From NCBI RefSeq assembly GCF_002234595.1, contig NZ_NMUL01000066.1, forward strand, positions 32,818-96,817: 64,000 nucleotides of DNA, given 5' to 3'. This document shows positions 16,360 through 24,437 of the stretch, in pieces. The first letter of the stretch is position 1, and each line of letters starts with the position of its first letter. Below the pieces are notes generated by a model. It made no database searches and was not told the origin of the DNA. It saw only the letters and a list, made by a program, of their open reading frames with translations. This DNA comes from Amycolatopsis vastitatis (GTDB lineage: Bacteria > Actinomycetota > Actinomycetes > Mycobacteriales > Pseudonocardiaceae). The translations under genes were made by a program, and so were the position numbers.

Positions 16360-16405
16360 TCGATGCCGTCCTTTCCATGCCCGGCCACCGAAGCCGGGCG
16401 CCCCA

Positions 16406-16421
16406 AATGGTGTAGACCAAT
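16406..16421. promoter_or_regulatory. DasR-responsive-element-like operator
   Basis: AATGGTGTAGACCAAT (ATTGGTCTACACCATT on the coding strand of the operon) matches the streptomycete DasR element ACTGGTCTAGACCACT at 12 of 16 positions, keeping the central TGGT...AGACCA halves. It lies downstream of the -35, near the expected transcription start, where a GntR-family repressor would block initiation. GlcN-6-phosphate release is known for DasR; here it is inferred. Confidence 0.7.
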
Positions 16422-16433
16422 GTTGGGGTTAGA

Positions 16434-16459
16434 GTGGTACGTACCACAGGCCCTGTCAA
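16434..16459 (-). promoter_or_regulatory. das operon promoter with a second palindromic operator
   Basis: On the minus strand TTGACA (16454-16459) is a perfect -35. The 14-bp perfect palindrome GTGGTACGTACCAC (16434-16447) fills the spacer before the weak -10 (around ACTCTA). It has the GT-N-TAC-GTA form favoured by GntR-family repressors and differs from the DasR-like site, so two regulators may converge here. Confidence 0.55.
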
Positions 16460-16633
16460 GGCGGTTGCCGGAACGTTGTAAACGCACCGGGCACTCTGAC
16501 CGCGCGTAGCCGGACGGTCACCGGAGACGCTCCGGCGGTCGCCAGAAGTCGTCCCGGTAGGAGGGTGTCCGGAACGTTTTTCACCGGCGGGCGGGGCAAA
16601 ATCGGTGCGCGCCCGTTCCTTGACACGACGAAA

Positions 16634-16663
16634 GCCGCCCCGGGAAAGACTTCCCGGGGCGGC
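16634..16663. terminator. Hairpin terminator
   Basis: A perfect 13-bp stem (16634-16646 with 16651-16663) with a 4-nt loop lies 18 bp beyond the stop of the decayed minus-strand gene. Confidence 0.7.
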
Positions 16664-16680
16664 GCGGCGCGGTCCTGCGC

Positions 16681-17424
16681 TCAGGCGGGCGTTTTCACCG
16701 GCGGCCCGGCGTGCCGGCGAGCCCGGTGCGCGGCCATCCGCACCGGCGCGTTGACCACGCCGAACCCGCGGTCGTCGTAGTAGTTGCCCGGGATCTCCAG
16801 CAGCGGTGCTTCCATGGCGCGCATCGCCCGCGCCGCCGCGACGGCGTCCGTGCAGGCGAACGCGACGTGCTGCGGTTCGGGTACCGCCGGCGCCCATTCG
16901 CCGCGCCGCACCAGGGCGCTGTCCAAGGTCAGCCGTACCGTCCCGGCCGTGAGGCCGCGGCTGCGCACCAGCCCCGAACGGGGCGGCGAACTCCGTCACC
17001 GGCGACGGCATCCACCCGAACACCGCGCGGTAGAACAACGCGGCCTCGTCGAAGTGGTCGAAGGGCTGCGTGAGCGCGACGTGATCGATTCCGAAGACGC
17101 CCGCCCCGGCCGCCGTCTCGCCGGTCGGGACGAAGTCGTCGCGCCAGTCGTCGGTACCGCACAGGAACACCTCGGTCCCGTCCGGTGCGGCGACGGACGC
17201 GAGGTCGGCCTCCCGGGGCCCGCGGACCCGCGGCAGGACCGGCGCGAGCAGGGCTTCGGCCCGGCGAGCCGACCGGGCCGGGTCGGTGCTCGCCAGCGCG
17301 ACCGCGCCGATCGCGCCGTGCGCCGGACGCGCCGTGCGCCGGACGCGCCGTGCGCCGGACCGCCTTCGTTGACGACCACGCGGGCGTCGCCCTGCTCCCA
17401 CAGCTCGACCGGCTTGGTGCGGGC
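16681..17424 (-). pseudogene. Remnant of hydroxyphenylpyruvate-dioxygenase-like / dehydroshikimate dehydratase gene
   Basis: Read rightmost to leftmost, three frames join into one VOC-domain protein: TKPVELWEQGDARVVVNEGG; then AIGAVALASTDPARSARRAE, GTDDWRDDFVP, GIDHVALTQPFDHFDEAALF and FGWMPSPVTEFAAPFG; then TVRLTLDSALVRRGEWAP, PQHVAFACTDAV and APLLEIPGNYYDD. This matches the C-terminal half of bifunctional sugar-phosphate-isomerase/HPPD-like (QuiC-type 3-dehydroshikimate dehydratase) proteins. The N-terminal TIM-barrel half is absent. A 16-bp triplication (17312-17359) and an extra base near 16972-16975 break the frame. It is not functional. Confidence 0.75.
17312..17359. repeat. 16-bp unit CGCGCCGTGCGCCGGA in three perfect tandem copies
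   Basis: Copies lie at 17312-17327, 17328-17343 and 17344-17359. A single copy keeps the surrounding VOC-domain reading frame (EGGPAHGAIGAV); two extra copies add 32 bp and shift it. This looks like replication-slippage expansion in a decaying gene. Confidence 0.85.
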
Positions 17425-17760
17425 TGGCGGGTGCCCTTCTGGGGCAGCGCGCTCGTCGTGGTCGTCGGCTTCGTGATCCGCCGCAAGCTCGACGAGACGC
17501 CGGTGTTCGAACGCACCGAAGTCGCGAAGCTGCCGGTCGCGGTGCTGTTCCGGCAGCACTGGGTCGACGTCCTGCGCGTGGTCGTCGCGGCGACGATCTG
17601 GCGGGTTTCGCGCCCAGTGTCGTCGCGGCGATCGGCTCGGCGAAGGACGATTGGCTGGGTGTCGCGATCTTCACCGCGGCGGTGTGCGTGGTGCGGCGAT
17701 CGCCGCCGCGACGGCCCGGGGAGACGCATCAGGTGCCGACAGCGCTCCTCGGGAGCCGGC
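17419..17760 (+). pseudogene. Remnant of MHS/shikimate-type MFS transporter
   Basis: On the plus strand, in two frames, there is GWRVPFWGSALVVVVGFVIR, RKLDETPVFERTEVAKLPVA and VLFRQHWVDVLRVVVAATIW, then FAPSVVAAIGSAKDDWLGVA and IFTAAVCVV. These are the middle and late segments of metabolite:proton-symporter (MHS) transporters. The N-terminal half and true C terminus are missing, and a frameshift lies near 17600. The fragment abuts the minus-strand remnant within about 5 bp. Confidence 0.65.
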
Positions 17761-17784
17761 CCGCACCGTCCACCGTGGTCACAT

Positions 17785-18321
17785 CTACTGTGGACGGCCA
17801 GCCAGCGCGACGCTGACCGCCGTCACCGCGATGCCCAGCGCGAACAGGACCACACCCGGCCACAAGCCGACGGCCCCGACGTGCCGGAGCACCCGCCACG
17901 CCCCCAGCCCGAAACCGGCCACGATGAGCAGCGGGCCGAGGACCAGACCCGCCAGCCGGGCCGGTCCCCGGCCCGGCGCCGTTTCCGCGAAGACCGGCGG
18001 TTCGCCGTCCGCCGGGAGCGCGTCCGTGTAGACGGCGCTGATCGACCCGAAGGTCACGCGGTCACCGGTGCGCAGCAGCCGGGCTTGCCGCGGTGCCAGC
18101 GGCTCGCCGTTGACCAGCGTGCCGGCGCGCGAACCCGCGTCGGACACCCACGTGCCGCGCGCGTCCCGCCGGAGCCAGGCGTGCCGGGGGCTCACCCGGT
18201 CCGAATACAGCCTCAGGTCCGCCTCCGGCCCGCGGCCGACCAGCCACGAACCCCGCCGCACCGCCAACCTCGCCACGGCGCCGTCGAGTGTCTCGATCGT
18301 CGCCGAGTCCCGTCGCCCCAT
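17785..18321 (-). CDS. FHA-domain protein with two membrane spans
   Basis: The 178-residue protein has an N-terminal forkhead-associated domain (residues 15-100): GSWLVGRGPEADLRLYSDRVSPRHAWL with the conserved GR...SxxH, then WVSDAGSRAGTLVNGEPL. A proline-rich linker and two C-terminal hydrophobic spans follow (about 125-145 and 150-172). FHA domains bind phosphothreonine, so this is probably a membrane-anchored partner of a Ser/Thr kinase. No kinase gene is nearby. The ATG at 18321 follows GGAGGG. Confidence 0.83.
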   Translation of the reverse strand: MGRRDSATIETLDGAVARLAVRRGSWLVGRGPEADLRLYSDRVSPRHAWLRRDARGTWVSDAGSRAGTLVNGEPLAPRQARLLRTGDRVTFGSISAVYTDALPADGEPPVFAETAPGRGPARLAGLVLGPLLIVAGFGLGAWRVLRHVGAVGLWPGVVLFALGIAVTAVSVALAGRPQ

Positions 18322-18332
18322 CGTCCCTCCCG

Positions 18333-18366
18333 CCCAGTCCCGACTCCCTGCAGAGCCGGGACTGGG
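18333..18366. terminator. Hairpin terminator after Fe-S reductase gene
   Basis: CCCAGTCCCG (18333-18342) pairs with 18357-18366, a perfect 10-bp stem with a 14-nt loop, between the end of the Fe-S gene and the start of the FHA gene, both on the minus strand. Confidence 0.6.
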
Positions 18367-18397
18367 CCGGAAGATGCGTGGCGAACGGGTGAACCGG

Positions 18398-20497
18398 TCA
18401 GGGCTTGGGTGCCGGTGCCGTCGCCTTCACCCGCTCCAGCAGCAGCTGGGCGACGTCGCGGACGTCGACGTTCTCCGCCTTCTGCTCGCTCTGGCGCTGG
18501 ACCAGGCCGTCGGTGAGCATCACGCGGCAGAAGGGGCAGCCGGTCACGATCGTCTCGGCGTCCGTGGCGATCGCCTCGTCCACCCGCTCGAGGTTGATCC
18601 GCTTGCCGATCTGCTCCTCCATCCACATCCGCGCGCCGCCCGCGCCGCAGCAGAGGGCCCGGTCGGCGTGGCGGGGCATCTCCGCCAGCTCGGCGCCCGT
18701 CGAGCCGACCAGCTCTCGCGGCGGTGTGTAGACCTTGTTGTGCCGCCCGAGGTAGCAGGGGTCGTGGTAGGTGACGCGGGGGCCGTCCTCCACCGGCTTG
18801 ACCGGCGTCAGCTGCCCGCCGCGGACCAGCCGGTTGAGCAGCTGCGTGTGGTGGACGACCTCGTAGTGCCCGTCCAGGTCCGGGTACTCGCGGCCGAGGG
18901 TGTTGAGGCAGTGCGGGCAGGTGGTGACGATCTTGCGCAGCCTGGGCTCGCGGCCCTCGAACACGGCGTTGAGCGTCTCGGCCGTCTGCTGCGCCATCAT
19001 CTGGAAGAGGAACTCGTTGCCCGCGCGGCGCGCCGGGTCACCGGTGCAGGACTCCTCGTTGCCCAGCACCACGTACTTCACGCCGGCGATGTGCAGCAGC
19101 TCGGCCGTGGCGCGGACGGTCTTGCGGGCCTGGTCGTCGAAGGCGCCCGCGCAGCCGACCCAGTAGACGTACTCGACGTCCTCGGCCAGCTCGCCGTCGA
19201 ACACCGGGACGTCGAAGCCGAGGTCCTTCGTCCAGGCGAGCCGCTCGGAGTTGTTCTGGCCCCACGGGTTGCCCTTGGTTTCCAGGTTCTTGAACAGCCC
19301 GCCCAGCTCGGTCGGGAACGCCGACTCGATCATCACCTGGTAGCGGCGCATGTCGACGATGTGGTCGACGTGCTCGATGTCCACCGGGCACTGTTCGACG
19401 CACGCGCCGCAGGTCGTGCACGACCACAGCACGTCCGGGTCGATGACGCCGCCGTCGGCCTCCGGGCCGACCAGCGGGCGCGCCTCCTCGTGCTCGGTGC
19501 CCGCGAGGATGTAGGGCGCCTCCTCGAACAGGTTGTCGCGCAGGTTCATGATGACGAGCTTGGGCGACAACGGCTTCCCGGTGTTCCACGCCGGGCACTG
19601 CGACTGGCAGCGGCCGCATTCGGTGCACGTGGCGAAGTCCAGCATGCCCTTCCACGTGAAGTCGCCGATCTTGCCGCGGCCGAAGGTGTCGTCCTCGCCC
19701 GGGTCCTCGAAGTCGATCGGCTTGCCCGCCGACTCCATCGGCAGCAGCGGGCCGAGCGCGTCCGGCAGCCGCTTCGCCGAGACGTTGATCGGCGCGACGA
19801 AGATGTGCAGGTGCTTGGAGTAGAGCACGATCGACAGGAACACCAGCATCACGCCGATGTGCAGCAGGAGGCCGACCGTCTCCAGCACCTCGGTCGTCGA
19901 GTGCCCCAGCGGTTCGAGGAGGTTCCCGACGCCGAGCGAGACGTACGCGCCGGAGTCGTACGGGAAGTTGCCGGACGCCGAAGAGGCGCCGCGGAAGAAG
20001 AACATCGTCCAGACGACGTTGAAGATCATGATCAGGATCAGCCACGCGCCGCCGGTGTGCGAACCGTAGAACCGCGACGCGCGGTCCTTGCGTTCGGGGG
20101 CGTTCCGGATCCGGATGATCGCGAACACGCCGAGCGAGACGGCCACGGCGACGGCGATGAAGTCCTGCAGGAAACCGAGCACCGCCCAGTGGCCGATCCA
20201 CGGGATCGCGAACTGCTCGTCGAAGAGCGCCCCGTACGCCTCGAGGTACACCGAAGCGAGGATCACGAAGCCCCAGAACGTGAAGAAGTGCGCCAGGCCG
20301 GGCACCGACCACTTCAGCAGCTTGCGCTGGCCGAACACCTCGCGCACCTGCGCGAAGACCCGGGCACCCAGGTCGTCGGACCGCTTGGTGTCGGGCTGGC
20401 CCGCCTTGATCAGCCGGTACAGGAAGGCCACGCGCTTGCCGGCGACGGCGAGGCCGACGACGGTCATGAGCAGGCCGAGGATGAGACGAACGAGCAC
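18398..20497 (-). CDS. Membrane (Fe-S)-binding heterodisulfide-reductase-like protein
   Basis: The 699-residue protein has a heme-b/NarI-like membrane part (about residues 1-235, with six hydrophobic spans). Two 4Fe-4S motifs follow, from Cys291 (CTECGRCQSQCP) and Cys360 (CTTCGACVEQCP). Two CCG-type domains complete it (GCAGAFDD and EESCTGDPARRAGNEF; HDPCYLGRHN and CCGAGGARMWMEE; last Cys pair in GCPFCRVML). The layout matches the large conserved mycobacterial Fe-S reductase of the Rv0338c type. It likely moves electrons between quinones and a soluble partner. The GTG start follows GGAGG. It stands alone, with no fixed partner gene beside it. Confidence 0.88.
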   Translation of the reverse strand: MLVRLILGLLMTVVGLAVAGKRVAFLYRLIKAGQPDTKRSDDLGARVFAQVREVFGQRKLLKWSVPGLAHFFTFWGFVILASVYLEAYGALFDEQFAIPWIGHWAVLGFLQDFIAVAVAVSLGVFAIIRIRNAPERKDRASRFYGSHTGGAWLILIMIFNVVWTMFFFRGASSASGNFPYDSGAYVSLGVGNLLEPLGHSTTEVLETVGLLLHIGVMLVFLSIVLYSKHLHIFVAPINVSAKRLPDALGPLLPMESAGKPIDFEDPGEDDTFGRGKIGDFTWKGMLDFATCTECGRCQSQCPAWNTGKPLSPKLVIMNLRDNLFEEAPYILAGTEHEEARPLVGPEADGGVIDPDVLWSCTTCGACVEQCPVDIEHVDHIVDMRRYQVMIESAFPTELGGLFKNLETKGNPWGQNNSERLAWTKDLGFDVPVFDGELAEDVEYVYWVGCAGAFDDQARKTVRATAELLHIAGVKYVVLGNEESCTGDPARRAGNEFLFQMMAQQTAETLNAVFEGREPRLRKIVTTCPHCLNTLGREYPDLDGHYEVVHHTQLLNRLVRGGQLTPVKPVEDGPRVTYHDPCYLGRHNKVYTPPRELVGSTGAELAEMPRHADRALCCGAGGARMWMEEQIGKRINLERVDEAIATDAETIVTGCPFCRVMLTDGLVQRQSEQKAENVDVRDVAQLLLERVKATAPAPKP

Positions 20498-20528
20498 GAG
20501 TCCTCCGGTCGTACTTTGAAGGAACGGC

Positions 20529-20948
20529 TCAGTGCGAGCCGGTGTAGTACCGGCACGCCTTGCACGCGTACCGCATCTTCGCGACCCGCCAGTGTTTCCG
20601 GTACAGATCGAGGTCGGGCGACCGGCGGACGCCGAGGCGCTGGTAGCGCCCGGGCCGCCGCCGGCCGGTTTCGTACTGCTCGGTCGCGCGGCCGAGGTGG
20701 GCGCGCCGCAGCACGCACCCCCGCGTCCGGCAGCGGCCGAGCGCGCCGCGGCAGAAGCGGTGCAGCAGCACGAGGTCGCCGGTCACTTCTTCGACCACGC
20801 CGTACCCGGGGTGGTCTCCCGGCCCGGCGAGCAGCACCGGCAGGCCGCAGTACGCGCACTTCAGCGTGCACGGGAGACAGCCGGCGATGTGCCTGAGCCG
20901 CAGTTCGCGCCGGTCTTCGGAGCCGGGTCCTCCGACGCGCGACACCAT
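20529..20948 (-). CDS. Cysteine-rich hypothetical protein, probable zinc-ribbon type
   Basis: I recognise no family for this 139-residue basic protein. It has ten cysteines arranged mostly in pairs: CLPCTLKCAYC near the N terminus, CRGALGRCRTRGC in the middle and CKACRYYTGSH at the extreme C terminus. The spacing suggests two or three metal sites. It is rich in Arg with no signal peptide or membrane span, so nucleic-acid binding is possible but unproved. AGGAGG precedes the ATG at 20948. It ends 31 bp upstream of the start of the Fe-S reductase gene on the same strand, so they may be co-transcribed. Confidence 0.68.
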   Translation of the reverse strand: MVSRVGGPGSEDRRELRLRHIAGCLPCTLKCAYCGLPVLLAGPGDHPGYGVVEEVTGDLVLLHRFCRGALGRCRTRGCVLRRAHLGRATEQYETGRRRPGRYQRLGVRRSPDLDLYRKHWRVAKMRYACKACRYYTGSH

Positions 20949-21067
20949 GGGGCCTCCTGGAGCGACTGTGATCGGCACCACTGCCTGCTACTGGAGGGTA
21001 ATGAGGAGATCACTTCACGCGACAGGTCCGAACGGCCCACTTTCCTTGCGCCATTCGGCGTAATTCA

Positions 21068-23200
21068 TCAGGATTCGGCGGCGGGCAAACCGGCGGGGAG
21101 ATCCGGGAACGCCGGACCCGACAACCGGTCCGCGCCCCGCTCCCGCCACCACGCGGCCTGCTCGCGCGTCTCGACCCCGGTCACGCCGACCTCCGCCCCG
21201 GCCGCGTGCGCCGCGTCGATCAACGCCGACAGCGTTCCGGTCACCAGCGGGTGCTCCCGGCGCGCCACGAGGTCCGCCGTCAGCCGGACCGCGCGCACCG
21301 GCAGCTCCGTGAGGCAGGTGACGTCGCCGAAGCCGTGGATCTCGGCCGGCACGCCGATTTCCGCCAGCACCTTGACGTTGTCGGCCGCGTCGCCGGCCGC
21401 GAGCAGGCCGGCCGCGGGGAAGCCGAGGCGCAGCCGCGAGGGCGCCAAGCCGGTGTCGCCGAGCACCCGGCGGATCTCGCCCACCAGCTCGGGGTCGGCG
21501 GCCTGCTGCGCGGTGAGCTCGACGACGAGGGGCACGCCGGGCCCGGAGGCCGCCAGCCGCTCGGCCGCCGTCCGCAGCAGCCACGTGCCGAGCGGCAGCG
21601 CCAGCCCGGTCTCCGCGGCCAGCCGGACGCACGTCTCGTGCGGCAGCACGCCTTCGGACGGGTGGTTCCAGCGCAGCCGCGCCTCGAGGCTTTCGACCGA
21701 GCCGGCGCCCGCGGACACCAGCGCGCGGTAGCCGACCACGATCTCGCCGTTCTCCCAGGCGCCCGCCACCGACGCGGCCAGGCCGAAGTCGTGCCGGTCG
21801 CGCCGGTCCAGCTGCCGGTCGAACAGGCCCCATTGGTTCCCCGTCCGCTGCACGCGGCGCAGGGTGAGGTCCGACGCGCGAAGCAGCTCCGCGGGCGTGA
21901 TGTCCCGTGGCGGCCGGTGGACGACGCCGATGGCGGCCGACACCGCGACCCCGCGCTGCCCGTCGACGTACTCCGGCTCCGCGAGTTCGTGGGTGATCCG
22001 GCGGACGAGCGGCACCACGCCGGGCGTCTCCGCCGTGTTCTGCACCAGCACCCCGAACTCGTCGCCGCCGAGGCGTGCCACGAGGGCCGTTTCCCCGTCG
22101 AACACCGCCTTCAGCTTCGCCGCGACCCCCCGCAGCACCCGGTCGCCGAGGTCTTGGCCGAGGCCGCCGTTGATCTGCGAGAAGCCGTCGAGGTCGAGGT
22201 GGAACAGCGTCACGCCGTGGACCGGGTCGGCGTCGCGGAGCAGGGTTTCGAGGCGGGTGCTGAAGAACTGCCGGTTGGGCAGGCCCGTCAGCACGTCGTG
22301 CAGGGCCTGGTGGCTCAGCCGCCGCTGCAGCAGCGACACCTCGGTGTCGTCGTCGACGATGGTGATCAGCTGCCGGGCCACGCCGAGGGAGTCGCGGATC
22401 ACCGACGCGGCGAACGTGGCCCACATCGGCTCGCCGTCCTTGCCGACCAGGCGGCGGCCGGTGCGCAGCCGGTGCAGCCGGCCGGCGACGAGGTCCCGGT
22501 AGCCCTCCCGCAGCTGCTCGACGTCCTCGGGATGGACGAGGTCGAACAGGGTCATCGCGGCGATCTCGGCCGGCGTGCGGTTGAGCGTCTTGGCGAACGC
22601 CGCGTTGGCCCGCAGCACGCGGCCGTCGAGCTCGGTGAGCGCGACGCCGCTCGCGGAGCCGGCGAACACCTCCTCGAACTGCGCGCGGGTGATGACCTGC
22701 TTCTGCCGCGTCTCCTGTTCGACCTTGAGCAGCGCGCGGCTGAGGCCCTCCTGCCGCTTCTGGATGTCCTCGCGCAGCATCTCGCCGTAGCCGGAGCTGA
22801 GCGCGCCGAGCACCAGCACGAGCCGCTCGGCGAGCCCGTCGACCCGGCGCAGCTCCGGCTCGTGCAGGAGCGCCTTGCCGAGGACCTCCAGGCTGCGGCG
22901 CAGGCTTTCCGCGCCGACGCACCGCAGCTCGACGAGCCGCCCGCCCGCCGCCGCGGCGCCGGCGAGGTCCGGCGGGTCGCTCGCCACCGCTTCGAACAGC
23001 CGTCCGGCCAGCGCCGTCAGCTCGCGTTCGATCTCTTCGGGGGTGTGCGGGAGGTAGGCGGTGGTGCTGATCAGGTAACCCCATTTGCGCGCGAGCGTGC
23101 CGAGCCGCCGCGCCGCGCGTTCGGCGGACGGCTTGTTCCGCGGTTCGTCGCCGCGGGGACGGGGAACAGTCACCTCAGGTTGTCCAAGGCTCTCGAGCAC
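21068..23200 (-). CDS. PAS-GGDEF protein with a degenerate EAL domain
   Basis: The 710-residue cytoplasmic protein has a helical N-terminal region (30-160), a PAS domain (172-285), a GGDEF domain with an intact LGGDEFG at 377-383, and an EAL-like domain (from about 470). In the EAL part the signature reads EAR (506-508). The usual NLS, ExTE, DDFG, KID and AEGVE elements are replaced (VELTAQQ, RLRLGFPAAG, HGFGDVTCL, AVRLTADLV, VGVTGVETREQ), so phosphodiesterase activity is very unlikely. It probably makes or senses c-di-GMP. GTG 23200 is used; GTG 23173 is also possible. A TATATC -10 lies 20 bp upstream. Confidence 0.85.
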   Translation of the reverse strand: MLESLGQPEVTVPRPRGDEPRNKPSAERAARRLGTLARKWGYLISTTAYLPHTPEEIERELTALAGRLFEAVASDPPDLAGAAAAGGRLVELRCVGAESLRRSLEVLGKALLHEPELRRVDGLAERLVLVLGALSSGYGEMLREDIQKRQEGLSRALLKVEQETRQKQVITRAQFEEVFAGSASGVALTELDGRVLRANAAFAKTLNRTPAEIAAMTLFDLVHPEDVEQLREGYRDLVAGRLHRLRTGRRLVGKDGEPMWATFAASVIRDSLGVARQLITIVDDDTEVSLLQRRLSHQALHDVLTGLPNRQFFSTRLETLLRDADPVHGVTLFHLDLDGFSQINGGLGQDLGDRVLRGVAAKLKAVFDGETALVARLGGDEFGVLVQNTAETPGVVPLVRRITHELAEPEYVDGQRGVAVSAAIGVVHRPPRDITPAELLRASDLTLRRVQRTGNQWGLFDRQLDRRDRHDFGLAASVAGAWENGEIVVGYRALVSAGAGSVESLEARLRWNHPSEGVLPHETCVRLAAETGLALPLGTWLLRTAAERLAASGPGVPLVVELTAQQAADPELVGEIRRVLGDTGLAPSRLRLGFPAAGLLAAGDAADNVKVLAEIGVPAEIHGFGDVTCLTELPVRAVRLTADLVARREHPLVTGTLSALIDAAHAAGAEVGVTGVETREQAAWWRERGADRLSGPAFPDLPAGLPAAES

Positions 23201-23257
23201 CCTCCGGTCGGGGGAACCGATATATCCTGCCGCGAAATGGTGCGGGGACCCACGGTT

Positions 23258-24385
23258 TCAGTTACGTCCGATCGAGTGATAACCCTGCGGAGCGATCCCC
23301 AGGCGATCCTGCAGCCACGACCGGGTGGCGTCCCGGTATTCCCCGGCGTTTTCGTGCAACGCCACGGAATGCCCGGCACCCGGAAGGACGAACATCGAAA
23401 GCTTCGACGGATCGGCGTAGTACGGCGCTTCCTGCGCGCGCAGCACGGAGGAATCCGAACAGTCGCGCAGCGCCGGCACGCCGCAGAAAAGGGCGTCCTT
23501 TTCCCCGACCACCTGGAAAACCGGTGCGGTGATTCCCCCCGTCGCCGGCAGCACGATGCCGAACAGCGCGACCGTGCCCATCCCGGGCACCGAAACCTGG
23601 TCCTTGGTCGCTTCGTCGGCCGCGATCACGGCCGGGTCGGCGTCCCCGGTCGCGTAGAAGAGCCCGGCCCGCGCTCCCGGTTTCGTCGTGAAGTACAACG
23701 GGTCGCTGCCGAGGCGGGCGAGCTGCTCGTCGGCGAACGCGGGCTGCAGGCCCAGCGCCGCGCCCAGCGCCAGCACCGGCAGCGCGGGCAGGTGCGTGAT
23801 GCCGGTGAGGACCACGCCGTCGACGTCGTGGTAGGTCGACGCCTCCACCGCGACGACGCCGGACCCGACCGAGTGCCCCACGATGACCACGTTCTCGAAC
23901 GGCACTCCGCCCACGCGCCCGGCACGCAGGTGCCCGACCACCTCGTGCATCGACTCGGCCGCGGCCCAGACCGACAGCGGCAGGCTCAGCGGCTTGCTGC
24001 TGCGCCCGGCGCCGAGCTGGTCCGCGGCGAAGGTCGCGTAGCCGTGCGCGGCCATGTCGCGCTGGTAGGAGTAGCGCTCCGGTTCGTACGGCAGGTCCCA
24101 GTAGGCGCTGTTGTACGTCCCGCCGTGCACGAGCAGCTGGACGCTGGCCGGTGCGTCCCCGGCGGGCAGGCACAGGCGGCCGTGCACCGTCGCGGGCGCG
24201 CCCGGCACCAGCGGCGGCAGGCCGGGGCCGGCGACCGGCAGATCCGTGTCGGTGCACGAGATCGCGGCGGCCTCGGCGGGCACCGCCGAGGTCAGCGAGG
24301 CGAGCAGCACACCACAGGCGGACAACGCCGACAACGCCGATACCAGTTTGAGCGGCGGTCTCAAACCGCACTCCCTTTCCGACAC
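23258..24385 (-). CDS. Secreted alpha/beta hydrolase
   Basis: The 375-residue exported hydrolase has a signal peptide (LKLVSALSALSACGVLLASL to VPAEA-AA). The alpha/beta fold shows an oxyanion strand VQLLVHGGTYNSAYW, nucleophile elbow GHSVGSG, a probable acid in VVGEKDALFCG and a catalytic His in VLPGAGHSV. Two Cys pairs suggest disulphides. It is an esterase or lipase-like enzyme of unknown substrate. The GTG start at 24385 lacks a clear ribosome site, whereas TTG 24364 has AAAGGGAG at good spacing and gives a tighter signal peptide. It stands alone between the GGDEF and P450 genes. Confidence 0.82.
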   Translation of the reverse strand: MSERECGLRPPLKLVSALSALSACGVLLASLTSAVPAEAAAISCTDTDLPVAGPGLPPLVPGAPATVHGRLCLPAGDAPASVQLLVHGGTYNSAYWDLPYEPERYSYQRDMAAHGYATFAADQLGAGRSSKPLSLPLSVWAAAESMHEVVGHLRAGRVGGVPFENVVIVGHSVGSGVVAVEASTYHDVDGVVLTGITHLPALPVLALGAALGLQPAFADEQLARLGSDPLYFTTKPGARAGLFYATGDADPAVIAADEATKDQVSVPGMGTVALFGIVLPATGGITAPVFQVVGEKDALFCGVPALRDCSDSSVLRAQEAPYYADPSKLSMFVLPGAGHSVALHENAGEYRDATRSWLQDRLGIAPQGYHSIGRN

Positions 24386-24437
24386 AGCCGAGCTGAAGGA
24401 CCCGGGAACACTACACCCGGTAGCGAAACGGGCACCG

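Noticed and set aside
16681..17760. Reading the decayed region as insertion-sequence debris
   Set aside because: Fragments match metabolic enzyme and transporter families; no transposase motif or terminal inverted repeats are seen.
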